Below, piece after piece: positions 36,687 through 45,595 of a stretch of 64,000 nt of DNA. Positions within the stretch are counted from its first letter, which is position 1. Each line of letters starts with the position of its first letter. The notes beneath the pieces are model-generated. The model saw only the letters and a program-made list of their open reading frames with translations. It did not search any database and had not been told where the DNA came from. The DNA is from Bacteroidales bacterium. GTDB lineage: Bacteria; Bacteroidota; Bacteroidia; Bacteroidales; UBA932. The stretch lies in contig JAFZDJ010000022.1 of the NCBI GenBank assembly GCA_017561265.1, forward strand, positions 33,005 through 97,004, in the 5' to 3' direction. A program made the translations under genes and the position numbers.

Positions 36687-37376
36687 CTATTCTGCTGTTA
36701 TGAAATCTATCACCTTCACAAGGTCTTCAGGATCAGACCATTCTATCTTTTCTGACTTCAAAAATGCATTGAATGCCTTCTTATCCAGACCTTCCAAAGC
36801 TGACACGCTTTTCCTGTTTGCAGGAATCTGTTCCAGTCCTATTACCAGATAAAGATTTCTGTTGACAGGCAGCTTTTCAGCATCGTTTTTCATAGCAAGC
36901 AAGTCGGCATAAACAACCGTAAGAAGATATCCGTTGTATTGGTTGATAGCATTTTCATTATACAGGAAAGTCTTCGTTGTGGTGCTGTTCAAGGCCGTAC
37001 TGCCATATGCACCATCATTTCTGACAATACCCGAAAAGTTAGCCTTGGCCTCCTGGACGACCAGACCGCCTTCAGCCTCAGCCATCACCTTCATCATCCT
37101 GCCACCTACATTACGGAACACATCCTCTCCTATGACAAGAGCCTCCATGCCCAGAGTATTCGCCTCCTTGATCACACCTTCATCGACATAGTGCAACGCG
37201 CTCATGTCCAGATGGATGTTGAGCAGAGCCTTGAGGGACTTGCCGCGCGTACGGATGATTTCCCCTTCCTTGAATTCAGGAAACAGATACGGCCAGTTCG
37301 CCGTAGGAGAGTCTTCCTGTGCAAATGCAGCCACAGCCATGAGTGCACCTATGCACAGGAACAGTAACTTCTTCAT
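36687..37376 (-). CDS. Secreted protein of unknown function
   Basis: This 229-residue protein has a clear signal peptide (ending AAFAQ). The mature part has NWPYLFPEFKEGEIIRTRGK-like N-terminal sequence (seen in parts), NIHLDMSALHYVDEG, VIGEDVFRNVGGRMMKVM, and NGYLLTVVYADLLAMKND. I do not recognise a family, though similar Bacteroidota proteins with a 'FxGx(I/V)xxxxxxxNIH' pattern exist to my memory. It begins 7 nt after the aspS stop, so it may share that transcript. No catalytic motif is visible. Confidence 0.7.
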   Translation of the reverse strand: MKKLLFLCIGALMAVAAFAQEDSPTANWPYLFPEFKEGEIIRTRGKSLKALLNIHLDMSALHYVDEGVIKEANTLGMEALVIGEDVFRNVGGRMMKVMAEAEGGLVVQEAKANFSGIVRNDGAYGSTALNSTTTKTFLYNENAINQYNGYLLTVVYADLLAMKNDAEKLPVNRNLYLVIGLEQIPANRKSVSALEGLDKKAFNAFLKSEKIEWSDPEDLVKVIDFITAE

Positions 37377-37383
37377 CGTTGCA

Positions 37384-39156
37384 TTATTCTTTATGCTCTG
37401 CCTTTGACTCGAGGAAGAGCTCGTCCATCTGCTCCTGATCGATGTATGATGGAGAATCGATCATGACATCGCGACCCTGGTTGTTCTTAGGGAATGCGAT
37501 GTAGTCGCGGATTGTCTCCTGGCCGCCGAAGAGCGAGCATACGCGGTCGAAGCCGAAAGCGAGACCACCGTGAGGAGGTGCACCGAACTTGAATGCGTTG
37601 ATGATGAATCCGAACTTGTATTCTGCGTCCTCCTTGCTGATGCCGAGAACCTCGAACATACGCTCCTGCATTGCTGCCTCATGGATACGGATGGATCCGC
37701 CACCGAGTTCTGTTCCGTTGAGAACGAAGTCATATGCGTTGGCACATACCTTCTCGAGGTCTTCCTTCTTGTCGCTGTAGAAAAGTTCGAGATGCTCAGG
37801 CTTAGGAGCTGTGAACGGATGGTGCATCGCATAGAAACGCTGTGTCTCGTCGTCCCACTCCACGAGAGGGAAATCAACCACCCAGAGAGGTGCAAAGTTG
37901 AACGGATCGCGCAGACCGAGTCTGTTACCCATCTCGATACGGAGTACTCCGAGCATGTTCTGGGTCTTTCTCTTCGCGCCGCAGAGCACGAGCATCATGT
38001 CGCCCTTCTTTGCACCGAGGCGGTCTGCAACAGCCTGGAGCTGCTCAGGAGTGTAGAACTTGTCGATTGAAGACTTGATAGAGCCGTCCTCGTTGAGCTT
38101 GATGTAAACGAGTCCCTTTGCGCCTACCTGAGGTCTCTTCACCCACTCTGTGAGCTCGTCGATCTGCTTGCGGGTATAGTTTGCAGTGCCCTCTACGTTG
38201 ATAGCACCGATGTAGTCCACGCTGTCGAACACAGAGAAGCCACATCCCTTCACGAGGTCAGTGATCTCATGAATCTTCATGTCGAAACGGATGTCCGGCT
38301 TGTCTGATCCGTAGAAATCCATAGCGTCGTACCAGCTCATGCGTGGAATACGCTCTGCAATCTCGACATTGAGGACATTCTTGAAGAGGGTTCTCATCAT
38401 GCCCTCGAATGTATTGAGCACATCCTCCTGCTCAACGAATGACATCTCGCAGTCGATCTGAGTGAACTCAGGCTGACGGTCTGCACGGAGGTCCTCGTCA
38501 CGGAAGCAGCGTACGATCTGGAAGTAACGGTCGTAACCGGCAACCATGAGGAGCTGCTTGAATGTCTGAGGAGACTGAGGAAGAGCATAGAACTGACCTG
38601 GGTTCATGCGTGAAGGAACCACGAAGTCGCGCGCTCCCTCCGGAGTCGACTTGATGAGGTATGGAGTCTCGATCTCGAGGAAGTTCTGAGCGTCGAGATA
38701 GTTGCGTACCTCGTGAGCGATCTGGTGACGGATCTTGAGGGCTCTCTGGAGAGGACCTCTACGGAGGTCAAGATAACGATACTTGGCTCTGAGCTCCTCG
38801 CCGCCGTCGCTTTCCTCCTCGATTGTGAACGGAGGAGTGTTTGCCTTGTTGAGCACCTTGATCTCGCTGAGGCTGATCTCGATGTCACCGGTAGGCATCT
38901 TAGGGTTCTTGCTCTGACGCTCGATCACCTCGCCTGTAACCTGGATGACCCACTCACGACCGAGACTTGAAGCTGTCTCTACAAGTTCTTCAGCCGCATG
39001 AGCATCAACTACGAGCTGAGTGATGCCGTAACGGTCTCTAAGGTCAACGAATGTCATTCCGCCAAGCTTTCTTGACTTCTGCACCCATCCTGCCAGTGTA
39101 ACTGTCTGGCCTGCGTTTTCAATGCGGAGCTCTCCGCAGGTATGTGTTCTGTACAT
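37384..39156 (-). CDS. aspS: Aspartate-tRNA ligase
   Basis: This 590-residue class II synthetase charges tRNA-Asp in the cytoplasm. It has an N-terminal OB-fold anticodon-binding domain ([32 protein letters not shown]), motif 2 ([20 protein letters not shown]), the bacterial GAD insertion in the middle and motif 3 ([16 protein letters not shown]). Length and domain order are normal for bacterial AspS. A TActTTTG box lies 35 nt upstream. Next to it are a secreted-protein gene (same strand) and a divergent transporter. Confidence 0.98.
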   Translation of the reverse strand: MYRTHTCGELRIENAGQTVTLAGWVQKSRKLGGMTFVDLRDRYGITQLVVDAHAAEELVETASSLGREWVIQVTGEVIERQSKNPKMPTGDIEISLSEIKVLNKANTPPFTIEEESDGGEELRAKYRYLDLRRGPLQRALKIRHQIAHEVRNYLDAQNFLEIETPYLIKSTPEGARDFVVPSRMNPGQFYALPQSPQTFKQLLMVAGYDRYFQIVRCFRDEDLRADRQPEFTQIDCEMSFVEQEDVLNTFEGMMRTLFKNVLNVEIAERIPRMSWYDAMDFYGSDKPDIRFDMKIHEITDLVKGCGFSVFDSVDYIGAINVEGTANYTRKQIDELTEWVKRPQVGAKGLVYIKLNEDGSIKSSIDKFYTPEQLQAVADRLGAKKGDMMLVLCGAKRKTQNMLGVLRIEMGNRLGLRDPFNFAPLWVVDFPLVEWDDETQRFYAMHHPFTAPKPEHLELFYSDKKEDLEKVCANAYDFVLNGTELGGGSIRIHEAAMQERMFEVLGISKEDAEYKFGFIINAFKFGAPPHGGLAFGFDRVCSLFGGQETIRDYIAFPKNNQGRDVMIDSPSYIDQEQMDELFLESKAEHKE

Positions 39157-39190
39157 ATATGTATTTGTTTTATATTTTCGTAATAACTTA

Positions 39191-39198
39191 CAAAAGTA
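39191..39198 (-). promoter_or_regulatory. -7 box of aspS
   Basis: TACTTTTG on the minus strand matches TAnnTTTG. The leader would be about 28 nt. No convincing TTG box was seen 20 nt upstream. Confidence 0.45.
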
Positions 39199-39219
39199 CG
39201 AAATAAATAATAATTGTAA

Positions 39220-39227
39220 TACATTTG
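39220..39227 (+). promoter_or_regulatory. -7 box of the EamA transporter gene
   Basis: TACATTTG matches TAnnTTTG exactly. The start codon is at 39252, giving a leader of about 18 nt. It faces away from the aspS box 22 bp to the left. Confidence 0.5.
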
Positions 39228-39251
39228 CAGTCCTAAAATGATTATCTGACT

Positions 39252-40160
39252 ATGTGGTTGATACTTGCCTTTGTTTCCGCAACTATGCTCGGCTTCTATG
39301 ACGCGTCCAAAAAAGCGTCACTGAAGGACAATGCCGTCCTTCCCGTGCTTCTGTTGAACACCATATTCTCGACATTGATATTCTCCCCTTTCCTTGCGGA
39401 CTACATCAGCGGCTCCGGATGGTTTGCCGGCGGGTTTCTCGACACTGCATCGGGATACAAAAACGAGCTTACAGCCCATCTGATGGTGGTTCTCAAGGCA
39501 TTCATCGTGCTCAGCTCATGGATATGCGGATATTTCGGACTGAAGCATCTGCCGCTGACCATAGTAGGCCCGATCAATGCCACAAGGCCGGTGCTGGTGC
39601 TGGTGGGAGCCATGCTCTTCTTCGGAGAAAGACTGAACATATATCAATGGATCGGCGTGCTTCTGGCCTTGCTTTCGATCTATCTCATGAGCCGCGCAGG
39701 CAAGAAGGAAGACATTGATTTCAAGAGCAACAGATGGATATGGTGCGTGGCGACCGCAACTCTGATGGGAGCGATCAGCGGACTTTATGACAAATTCATC
39801 ATGAAATCACTGAATCCGATGTTTGTCCAGAGCTGGTTCAATCTCTATCAGATGGTCATCATGACCGTCATCTGCGGACTGATCTGGTATCCGACACGCC
39901 ACAAGACCACCCCGTTCCGTTGGAGCTGGGCTATTCCATTGATATCCATATTCATATGCCTTGGCGACTTCGCATATTTCACATCGTTGAGCGACCCTGA
40001 ATCCATGATTTCCGTGGTTTCCCTTGTACGTCGCAGCTCTGTGATCATCTCCTTCATCTGCGGAGTCATCGTATTCAAGGAAAGGAACATCAAGGCTAAG
40101 CTCATCGATCTTGCCATCATCCTGCTGGGAATGGCATTCATATGGATCGGCACACGATAG
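39252..40160 (+). CDS. EamA/DMT-family membrane transporter
   Basis: This 302-residue integral membrane protein has about ten hydrophobic helices in two EamA-type halves. The first half ends with 'PLTIVGPINATRPVLVLVGAMLFFGE' (seen in parts), and the second with 'MISVVSLVRRSSVIISFICG' and 'FKERNIKAKLIDLAIILLGM', the repeated signature before the last two helices of each half. Members export or exchange metabolites; the substrate cannot be told. It precedes rsmA, which has its own promoter. Confidence 0.9.
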   Translation: MWLILAFVSATMLGFYDASKKASLKDNAVLPVLLLNTIFSTLIFSPFLADYISGSGWFAGGFLDTASGYKNELTAHLMVVLKAFIVLSSWICGYFGLKHLPLTIVGPINATRPVLVLVGAMLFFGERLNIYQWIGVLLALLSIYLMSRAGKKEDIDFKSNRWIWCVATATLMGAISGLYDKFIMKSLNPMFVQSWFNLYQMVIMTVICGLIWYPTRHKTTPFRWSWAIPLISIFICLGDFAYFTSLSDPESMISVVSLVRRSSVIISFICGVIVFKERNIKAKLIDLAIILLGMAFIWIGTR

Positions 40161-40203
40161 TGCGACGCAGGGAAAGCAAGCCAGAAGTGTGTGTCGCGAG
40201 ATG

Positions 40204-40234
40204 TTGGGAATGCAGCGAAAAGAAGTTATATTTG
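40204..40234 (+). promoter_or_regulatory. Promoter of rsmA
   Basis: TTG (40204-40206) is followed after 20 nt by TATATTTG (40227-40234). Transcription would begin near 40241, so translation must start at ATG 40254 and not at the in-frame ATG 40191. Confidence 0.65.
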
Positions 40235-40253
40235 TACAAATTTTGACGTTCAT

Positions 40254-41087
40254 ATGGAAGTTAGAGCTAAGAAGGCCCTCGGCCAGCATTTTTTGACAGA
40301 TCTGTCCATCGCACAGAGGATTGCAGAGGCGCTTATCGTACCGTGTCCCGGTCTGGAGACCGTTCATGATGCGCAGAACCCCATGCCGGCCCTTGAGGTC
40401 GGTCCGGGAATGGGAGTGCTTACACAGTATGTGCTGCAGAGGCCGGAAGTCGATCTGAGGATGGTCGAAATCGACACAGAGTCAGTGGATTACCTTCTGG
40501 TTCACTTTCCTCAGGTGAACGGAAAGCTCATTGAAGCAGACTTCCTTAAACTGAAACTGGAGACATTCTTCCCTGGCCAGTTCTGCGTCATCGGAAACTT
40601 CCCTTACAACATCTCGTCACAGATCTTCTTCAAGGTTCTCGACTATAAGGAGCAGGTGCCGCAGGTGGTCTGCATGATCCAGAAAGAGGTTGCCGAACGT
40701 ATCGCAGAGAAGCCGGGTACAAAGACATACGGCATCCTTTCAGTGCTTCTTCAGGCATGGTATGACATCGAATATCTTTTCACTGTCGGAGAAGGCGCAT
40801 TCAACCCGCCGCCAAAGGTAAAGTCGGCCGTGATCAGGCTTGTACGCAATCAGCGCACAGAACTCGGATGTGACGAAGCATTGTTCAAGACAGTCGTAAA
40901 GACCGGATTCAATCAGCGTCGCAAGACCCTGCGCAACTCATTGAAGCCACTCATCCGCGCCAAGGCTGACCGTCTCGGCTGGTCAGAGGAACAGCTTGCC
41001 GAATTCGTGGCAGATCCTGTATTCGAGCTTCGTCCTGAGCGCCTCAGCGTGGAGGACTTCATCGCTCTGACATTGAAGCTGGCATAA
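40254..41087 (+). CDS. rsmA: 16S rRNA dimethyladenosine transferase RsmA (KsgA)
   Basis: The 277-residue enzyme dimethylates two adjacent adenosines near the 3' end of 16S rRNA during small-subunit assembly. It begins [16 protein letters not shown], the conserved family start, at ATG 40254. The S-adenosylmethionine motif is [15 protein letters not shown], the catalytic motif is IGNFPYNIS (family N-L/F-P-Y), and the C-terminal domain has [11 protein letters not shown] and [11 protein letters not shown]. The 21 codons upstream of this ATG contain the promoter and are not family-like. Confidence 0.97.
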   Translation: MEVRAKKALGQHFLTDLSIAQRIAEALIVPCPGLETVHDAQNPMPALEVGPGMGVLTQYVLQRPEVDLRMVEIDTESVDYLLVHFPQVNGKLIEADFLKLKLETFFPGQFCVIGNFPYNISSQIFFKVLDYKEQVPQVVCMIQKEVAERIAEKPGTKTYGILSVLLQAWYDIEYLFTVGEGAFNPPPKVKSAVIRLVRNQRTELGCDEALFKTVVKTGFNQRRKTLRNSLKPLIRAKADRLGWSEEQLAEFVADPVFELRPERLSVEDFIALTLKLA

Positions 41088-41111
41088 AAGATGATTTCAG
41101 ATGGGCTCATT

Positions 41112-41651
41112 ATGAAGAATCTGTTGAAAATACTCATGGTGCTTATGTGCTTCACCATGTGCCATGACATCTATGCTTCAGAGGATGACGACAGCCCTGC
41201 ATTCAAGACACTTCAGTCCGGAAGAAAGACCAGAAAGCTGGAAGGAGCTACCCTCAAGCTTGCACGTCCCATCCTGAAGAAGACACCTATGTCAGTCGTT
41301 ATGGATGATATCGACATGATGATGCTCTGCCCGATGGACAAGGACAATTCAAAGGACAGCGAGTTCGCGGGAAGGGTAAGCAAGACATTGCAAGGGTATA
41401 TGCTGGCGCATGAAATAGATGATGAGCTTTCTCATATGCTCATATATGTCGACGAGGTCAAGGGAAACAGATTCACCGAACTGATCATATACGTCACCAG
41501 CCCCGATCAGACCATCATGTATTTCAGAGGTGACTTTACCGTAGAATCGCTCATGAGGGTAGGAGAGCTGTCGGATCAGCAAAGGAAGAAACGCATCAAA
41601 AACAGGCAGGAAGGCGGTCAGGATGACTCCTACATGCAGTACGTCAGATAA
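41112..41651 (+). CDS. Small secreted protein, DUF4252/DUF6108-like (tentative)
   Basis: The 179-residue product starts at ATG 41112, where the signal peptide (NLLKILMVLMCFTMCHDIYA) begins; the frame opens 7 codons earlier. The mature part has DDIDMMMLCPMDKD, then a block like the end of DUF4252/DUF6108 proteins: LIYVDEVKGNRFTELIIYV and QTIMYFRGDFTVESLMRV. A basic tail (RKKRIKNRQEGG) follows. It lies 24 nt after rsmA and 22 nt before the reductase gene, probably in one transcript. Family assignment is weak. Confidence 0.65.
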   Translation: MKNLLKILMVLMCFTMCHDIYASEDDDSPAFKTLQSGRKTRKLEGATLKLARPILKKTPMSVVMDDIDMMMLCPMDKDNSKDSEFAGRVSKTLQGYMLAHEIDDELSHMLIYVDEVKGNRFTELIIYVTSPDQTIMYFRGDFTVESLMRVGELSDQQRKKRIKNRQEGGQDDSYMQYVR

Positions 41652-41673
41652 ATAATTCATTTATATAGAAAAC

Positions 41674-42318
41674 ATGAAGGTATTGTTGATAAACGGCAGT
41701 CCCCACAAGGAGGGATGCACATATACGGCTCTCACAGAGGTCGAAAAGGAACTTAATGCAGCAGGGGTGGAGACTGAGATCATATGGCTCGGAGTGAAGC
41801 CGATCTGCGGCTGCCTGGGATGTGCGCAGTGCATCAAGAGAGGCCCGAACGGCGAACCGGCATCGTTGAGATGCTTCATGAACGACCCTGTCAACGAGTT
41901 CCTCGACAAGGCGGAGAAGGCGGACGGATTCGTATTCGGAAGTCCCGTACACTACGCCGCACTTTCGGGAGCACTTACATCATTCATGGACCGTGCATTC
42001 TACGGCAAGGGCAAGATCTTCCGCTACAAGCCTGCAGCAGGTATAGTAAGCTGCCGTCGCGGCGGATCAACAGCGGCATTCGACCAGATCAACAAATATT
42101 TCACAATCTCGTCAATGCCGGTAGTATCATCTAAATATTGGAACATGGTACACGGCAACACCCCTGACCAGGTACGCCAGGATGAGGAAGGAATGCAGGT
42201 GATGAGAGAGCTCGGCCGCAACATGGCATGGTTACTCAAATGTATCGAAGCAGGCCGTGCCGCCGGCATCCCTGACCCTGTCAAGGAAAAACCGGTGATG
42301 ACTAACTTCATCAGATAA
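41674..42318 (+). CDS. NADPH-dependent FMN reductase/flavodoxin-fold oxidoreductase
   Basis: This 214-residue cytoplasmic flavoprotein has the flavodoxin-like fold of NADPH-dependent FMN reductases. INGSPHKEGCTYTAL is the phosphate-binding loop for FMN, and GSPVHYAALSGALTSFMDRA is the second FMN contact region. A Cys cluster (CGCLGCAQCIKRG, then CFMND) is like that of iron-sulfur flavoprotein-type reductases, although I cannot tell whether a cluster is bound. The physiological partner is unknown. A convergent terminator follows at 42355-42380. Confidence 0.9.
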   Translation: MKVLLINGSPHKEGCTYTALTEVEKELNAAGVETEIIWLGVKPICGCLGCAQCIKRGPNGEPASLRCFMNDPVNEFLDKAEKADGFVFGSPVHYAALSGALTSFMDRAFYGKGKIFRYKPAAGIVSCRRGGSTAAFDQINKYFTISSMPVVSSKYWNMVHGNTPDQVRQDEEGMQVMRELGRNMAWLLKCIEAGRAAGIPDPVKEKPVMTNFIR

Positions 42319-42354
42319 TACGACTGCTCGATTCCCGTCCGGAATATACAACAA

Positions 42355-42380
42355 AGAGGCGGCCCAAACGGGTCGCCTCT
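42355..42380. terminator. Terminator after the reductase gene
   Basis: AGAGGCG pairs with CGCCTCT (42374-42380), with a further CC/GG pair near an AAAC loop. It lies between convergent genes and can act on both strands. Confidence 0.75.
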
Positions 42381-42403
42381 TCTGCATCTATATTTCCATA
42401 TTA

Positions 42404-42522
42404 ATATTTGTTTTTAGAGAGGGAGTGCAAGGCACTCGAAACCGATCAAACCGGAGCAACCTATCGGTTGTGAGGATTTGAGAGGTGAGAGTAACGCAGC
42501 AATCACCTCTAAAAACAGATAT
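42404..42522. other. Multi-hairpin structured element next to the fusA2 stop codon
   Basis: A 16-bp outer stem (42404-42419 with 42507-42522, one mismatch that could wobble in RNA) encloses GAGTGC/GCACTC (42423-42437) and AACCGAT/ATCGGTT (42440-42469). GAGGTGA/TCACCTC (42482-42509) competes with the base of the outer stem. It ends exactly before the fusA2 stop codon on the minus strand. It has no tRNA-like anticodon arm or CCA end. It could be a 3'-UTR structure, an untranslated RNA or a small mobile repeat. Confidence 0.6.
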
Positions 42523-44676
42523 TTAGTCTTCTTTCTCCTCCTCGAGGTATGCCTTCAGGAGCTTCTCCTGTACATCACCTGGAACCGGCTGATAGTCAGC
42601 GAAGTCCATTGTGAATGTAGCACTACCTGATGAGAGTGAGCTGAGGGTTGTAGAGTAACGGTAGAGCTCTGCGAGAGGAACTCGTGCCTTGATAACCTCA
42701 AATCCCTTGTCTGAACCCATACCCTCGATAAGAGCGCGGCGGTTCTGGAGGTCTGACATACATGCACCCATGTACTCTGACGGTGTGAGCACCTCAACAT
42801 TGTAGATAGGCTCCATGATCTTAGGACCAGCGATACGGAACGCCTCCTTGAATGCGTTACGGGATGCGAGAACGAATGAGATTTCATTTGAATCTACCGG
42901 ATGCATCTTACCGTCGTAAACGTAAACGCGGATGTCACGTGCAAGCGAACCTGTAAGAGGGCCTTCGCTCATCTTCTCGTTGATACCCTTGAGGATAGCA
43001 GGCATGAAGCGTGCATCGATAGCACCACCGACAACGCAGTTGTAGTACTCGAGCTTACCGCCCCATGGAAGGTCGAATTCTTCCTTACCCTTGATGTTGA
43101 GAACGATCTCCTTGCCGTCTACCTTGAAGCGGTTACCTGGGTCAACACCCTCCTGATAAGGAGCGATGAGGAGGTGAACCTCACCGAACTGACCTGCACC
43201 ACCTGACTGCTTCTTGTGACGATAGTCAGCAGTAGCAACCTTTGTAATAGTCTCACGATAAGAGATCTTAGGAGCCGAGAACTCGATCTCGAGCTTGTTC
43301 TCGTTCTGGAGTCTCCACTTGAGAGTGTTCACATGCTGCTCACCCATACCCTTGAGGATAGTCTGCTTCTGCTCCTTGTGGTACTCGATGATGTATGTTG
43401 GATCCTCAGCAGCGATCTTTGCCATTGCCTCGCTTACCTTCTCCTCGTCCTTAGCGTCCTTAGCCTTTACAGCGCAACGATACTTGTAGTGAGGGAATAC
43501 GATATCCTTGTATGCGATCTCAGAACCAGGAGCGCTGAGAGTCACGTTTGTCTTTGCAGCACGGAGCTTCACTGTACATCCGATATCACCGGCAACGAGC
43601 TCAGTAACCTTCTCCTTCTTCTTACCTGCAACTGCATAAAGAGCTGTGATTCTTTCCTTGTCACCAGTCTCGCAGTTCTCGAGGTCTGAACCCTCAGTAA
43701 GCTTACCTGACATAACCTTGAAGTATGCAACCTCACCGAGGTGCTGCTCCACAGCTGTCTTATATATGAAGAGTGACACAGGACCGTCCTGCTTGCACTC
43801 ATATGTCTTTCCATCCTTAGTGACGCAAGGACGCTCTGCTGGAGAAGCCGCTACGCGGATTGTGAACTCCATGAGACGCTTTACGCCGATGTCCTTCTTT
43901 GCAGAAAGACAGAAGACAGGCATCACTGCACCCTCGCGGATACCGATACCGAGACCCTTTCTGATCTCGTCCTCAGAGAGAGAACCCTGCTCGAAGAATG
44001 TCTCCATAAGGGTGTCATCATACTCTGCAGCGCGCTCGATGAGGGCATTTCTGAGCTCCTCAGCCTCTTCCATCTTGTCAGCTGGAATCTCGAGGTCCTG
44101 ACGCTTGCCTGTATCTCCTTCAAAACGATAATATTTCATCTTGAGAACATCGATGAAACCGTCGAATCCAGGACCTACGTTTACAGGATACTGAACTACA
44201 ACCGGCTTGTTACCGAATGCCTCTTTCATAGACTCAAGAGTAGTCTCCCAACCTGCCTTCTCGCCGTCGAGCTGGTTAACAGCAACGATAAGCGGAATGC
44301 CATATTCTCTTGCATAGCGTGAGTAGATCTGAGTACCTACCTCGACGCCCTGCTGTGCGTTCACAACGAGAACACCTGTATCGCACACCTTGAATGCAGA
44401 AACAGCTCCACCTACGAAGTCGTCAGCACCCGGAGTGTCGATGATATTGAATTTTGTATCCATGAACTCTGCATAGAGCGGAGTAGCGAAAATGGATCTC
44501 TGGTTGATCTGCTCGATCTCGGCATTGTCAGAAACAGTGTTCTTTGCCTCAACTGTACCTCTTCTGTCAATCACCTTGCCTTCATAGAGCATGGCTTCAG
44601 ACAATGTGGTCTTACCTGACTTGGTGCTACCAAGCAGAACCACATTACGGATGTTTTGTGTAGAATAAGTTTTCAT
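42523..44676 (-). CDS. fusA2: EF-G paralog (EF-G2 type) lacking the catalytic His
   Basis: This 717-residue translation elongation factor has all five EF-G domains. The P-loop is GSTKSGKTT (residues 16-24). Switch II reads DTPGADDF: Ala84 replaces the His that activates water in ordinary EF-G (DTPGH). Domain IV keeps YRHKKQSGGAGQFGEV. This is the pattern of the second EF-G of Bacteroides, reported to support slow translocation without GTP hydrolysis during carbon limitation. The ordinary fusA is expected elsewhere. The gene has a good promoter and stands alone. The equivalence with Bacteroides EF-G2 is a family-level inference. Confidence 0.92.
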   Translation of the reverse strand: MKTYSTQNIRNVVLLGSTKSGKTTLSEAMLYEGKVIDRRGTVEAKNTVSDNAEIEQINQRSIFATPLYAEFMDTKFNIIDTPGADDFVGGAVSAFKVCDTGVLVVNAQQGVEVGTQIYSRYAREYGIPLIVAVNQLDGEKAGWETTLESMKEAFGNKPVVVQYPVNVGPGFDGFIDVLKMKYYRFEGDTGKRQDLEIPADKMEEAEELRNALIERAAEYDDTLMETFFEQGSLSEDEIRKGLGIGIREGAVMPVFCLSAKKDIGVKRLMEFTIRVAASPAERPCVTKDGKTYECKQDGPVSLFIYKTAVEQHLGEVAYFKVMSGKLTEGSDLENCETGDKERITALYAVAGKKKEKVTELVAGDIGCTVKLRAAKTNVTLSAPGSEIAYKDIVFPHYKYRCAVKAKDAKDEEKVSEAMAKIAAEDPTYIIEYHKEQKQTILKGMGEQHVNTLKWRLQNENKLEIEFSAPKISYRETITKVATADYRHKKQSGGAGQFGEVHLLIAPYQEGVDPGNRFKVDGKEIVLNIKGKEEFDLPWGGKLEYYNCVVGGAIDARFMPAILKGINEKMSEGPLTGSLARDIRVYVYDGKMHPVDSNEISFVLASRNAFKEAFRIAGPKIMEPIYNVEVLTPSEYMGACMSDLQNRRALIEGMGSDKGFEVIKARVPLAELYRYSTTLSSLSSGSATFTMDFADYQPVPGDVQEKLLKAYLEEEKED

Positions 44677-44740
44677 CAGTTTTTGTGTTATTGTTTTGTG
44701 TTATTATGTTTCATTCCGTGTCGTTTCAGACACATCTTCG

Positions 44741-44771
44741 CAAAACTAATAAAACAAACTCAGAATACCAA
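44741..44771 (-). promoter_or_regulatory. Promoter of fusA2
   Basis: On the minus strand TTG (44769-44771) is followed after 20 nt by TAGTTTTG (44741-44748). The transcript would start near 44734, leaving a leader of about 58 nt, the longest of the promoters seen here, rich in repeated ATAACACAAAA-like sequence. Confidence 0.6.
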
Positions 44772-44801
44772 TAGTAAGACACATGTTTCTTTTCATAAAT
44801 T

Positions 44802-44984
44802 TTATCCGATATCAGTCATATCCACCACTTCTCCTGTAGAAATGATGTCCCTGATTTCGTCTGAAGACATGCCCAGCCTTTCATAAAGCATGTTTTCAAG
44901 ATTACGTGAGCCTGTCTTTCCCACATGGCCGGAAAGAGCGTCAAGACAGAAATCTTCATAAGAGGTTTCAATGCATTTTTCCAT
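44802..44984 (-). CDS. 60-residue protein of unknown function
   Basis: The frame starts at ATG 44984 behind a fair Shine-Dalgarno-like AAAGAAG and a promoter with correct spacing. The product (start MEKCIETSYEDFCLDALSGH, end TGEVVDMTDIG) is acidic, with no signal peptide or membrane helix, and looks mainly helical. No known family is recognised. It lies 125 nt before fusA2 on the same strand and opposite the XRE gene. The frame extends 15 codons upstream, but those codons cover the promoter. Confidence 0.55.
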   Translation of the reverse strand: MEKCIETSYEDFCLDALSGHVGKTGSRNLENMLYERLGMSSDEIRDIISTGEVVDMTDIG

Positions 44985-44998
44985 AACTTCTTTTTCCG

Positions 44999-45030
44999 CA
45001 AATCTGAACAGGACCGTCATAAAAAACAAA
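44999..45030 (-). promoter_or_regulatory. Promoter of the 60-residue protein gene
   Basis: On the minus strand TTTG (45027-45030) is followed after 20 nt by CAGATTTG (44999-45006), one base from TAnnTTTG. It supports ATG 44984 as the start. Confidence 0.5.
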
Positions 45031-45190
45031 CTTTTGGGACGAAATCACCGGAAAACACGACAGATTTTTCTCTTTTTTTAAAGTTTTCAACTTTTCTTTA
45101 ACAAGTTTTACTTGCGATTCATCGGATTTTCTTGTTTAATCAGCATTGATGTAACCGATAATTTTGCCCTATTCAAGATATTTCGGAATC

Positions 45191-45577
45191 ATGGACAACT
45201 CTTCTATCAAGGAAAATATCCGTAAAACCAGAAAGTCCCGCAAGATCACACAGGAAGATATGGCGGAAAAGCTCGACATATCCCTGACCGCATACAGAGA
45301 TCTGGAAAAAGGCAGCACCAGCATCCTGAACGCCAACATAATCAGGATAGGAGAGCTTCTGGAGACATCGACAGAGGAGCTTCTGCTTGGCTATCGCCCG
45401 GTTCAGGCTTCCGGAAAGCAGGTGGAGGAAGTGCGTGCAGAATACAGCGGCAGGATAAATGTGATGGAAAGAAGGATTGCCGATCTGGAAAAACTGGTGG
45501 CTTCGCTCGAAGAAACCATAACAAGCAAGAACGAAATAATATCAATGCTCAAGAAAAAACTTGGTGAGGACAAATAG
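45191..45577 (+). CDS. XRE-family HTH protein with coiled-coil tail
   Basis: This 128-residue DNA-binding protein starts at ATG 45191 (MDNSSIKENIRKTRKSRKIT). Residues about 6-62 form an XRE/Cro-type helix-turn-helix (TQEDMAEKLDISLTAYRDLE). The rest (about 78-125) is a heptad-like coiled coil (RRIADLEKLVASLEETITSK, ISMLKKKLGE), probably for dimerisation. Such proteins in Bacteroidota often lie alone beside housekeeping genes. The target is unknown. The 3' end of this gene contains the rnhB promoter. Confidence 0.88.
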   Translation: MDNSSIKENIRKTRKSRKITQEDMAEKLDISLTAYRDLEKGSTSILNANIIRIGELLETSTEELLLGYRPVQASGKQVEEVRAEYSGRINVMERRIADLEKLVASLEETITSKNEIISMLKKKLGEDK

Positions 45578-45591
45578 ATTGTGTATTTTTG
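45561..45591 (+). promoter_or_regulatory. Promoter of rnhB inside the end of the XRE gene
   Basis: TTG (45561-45563) is followed after 20 nt by TATTTTTG (45584-45591). The box ends only 4 nt before ATG 45596, so an mRNA from it would be almost leaderless. Confidence 0.55.
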
Positions 45592-45595
45592 CATA

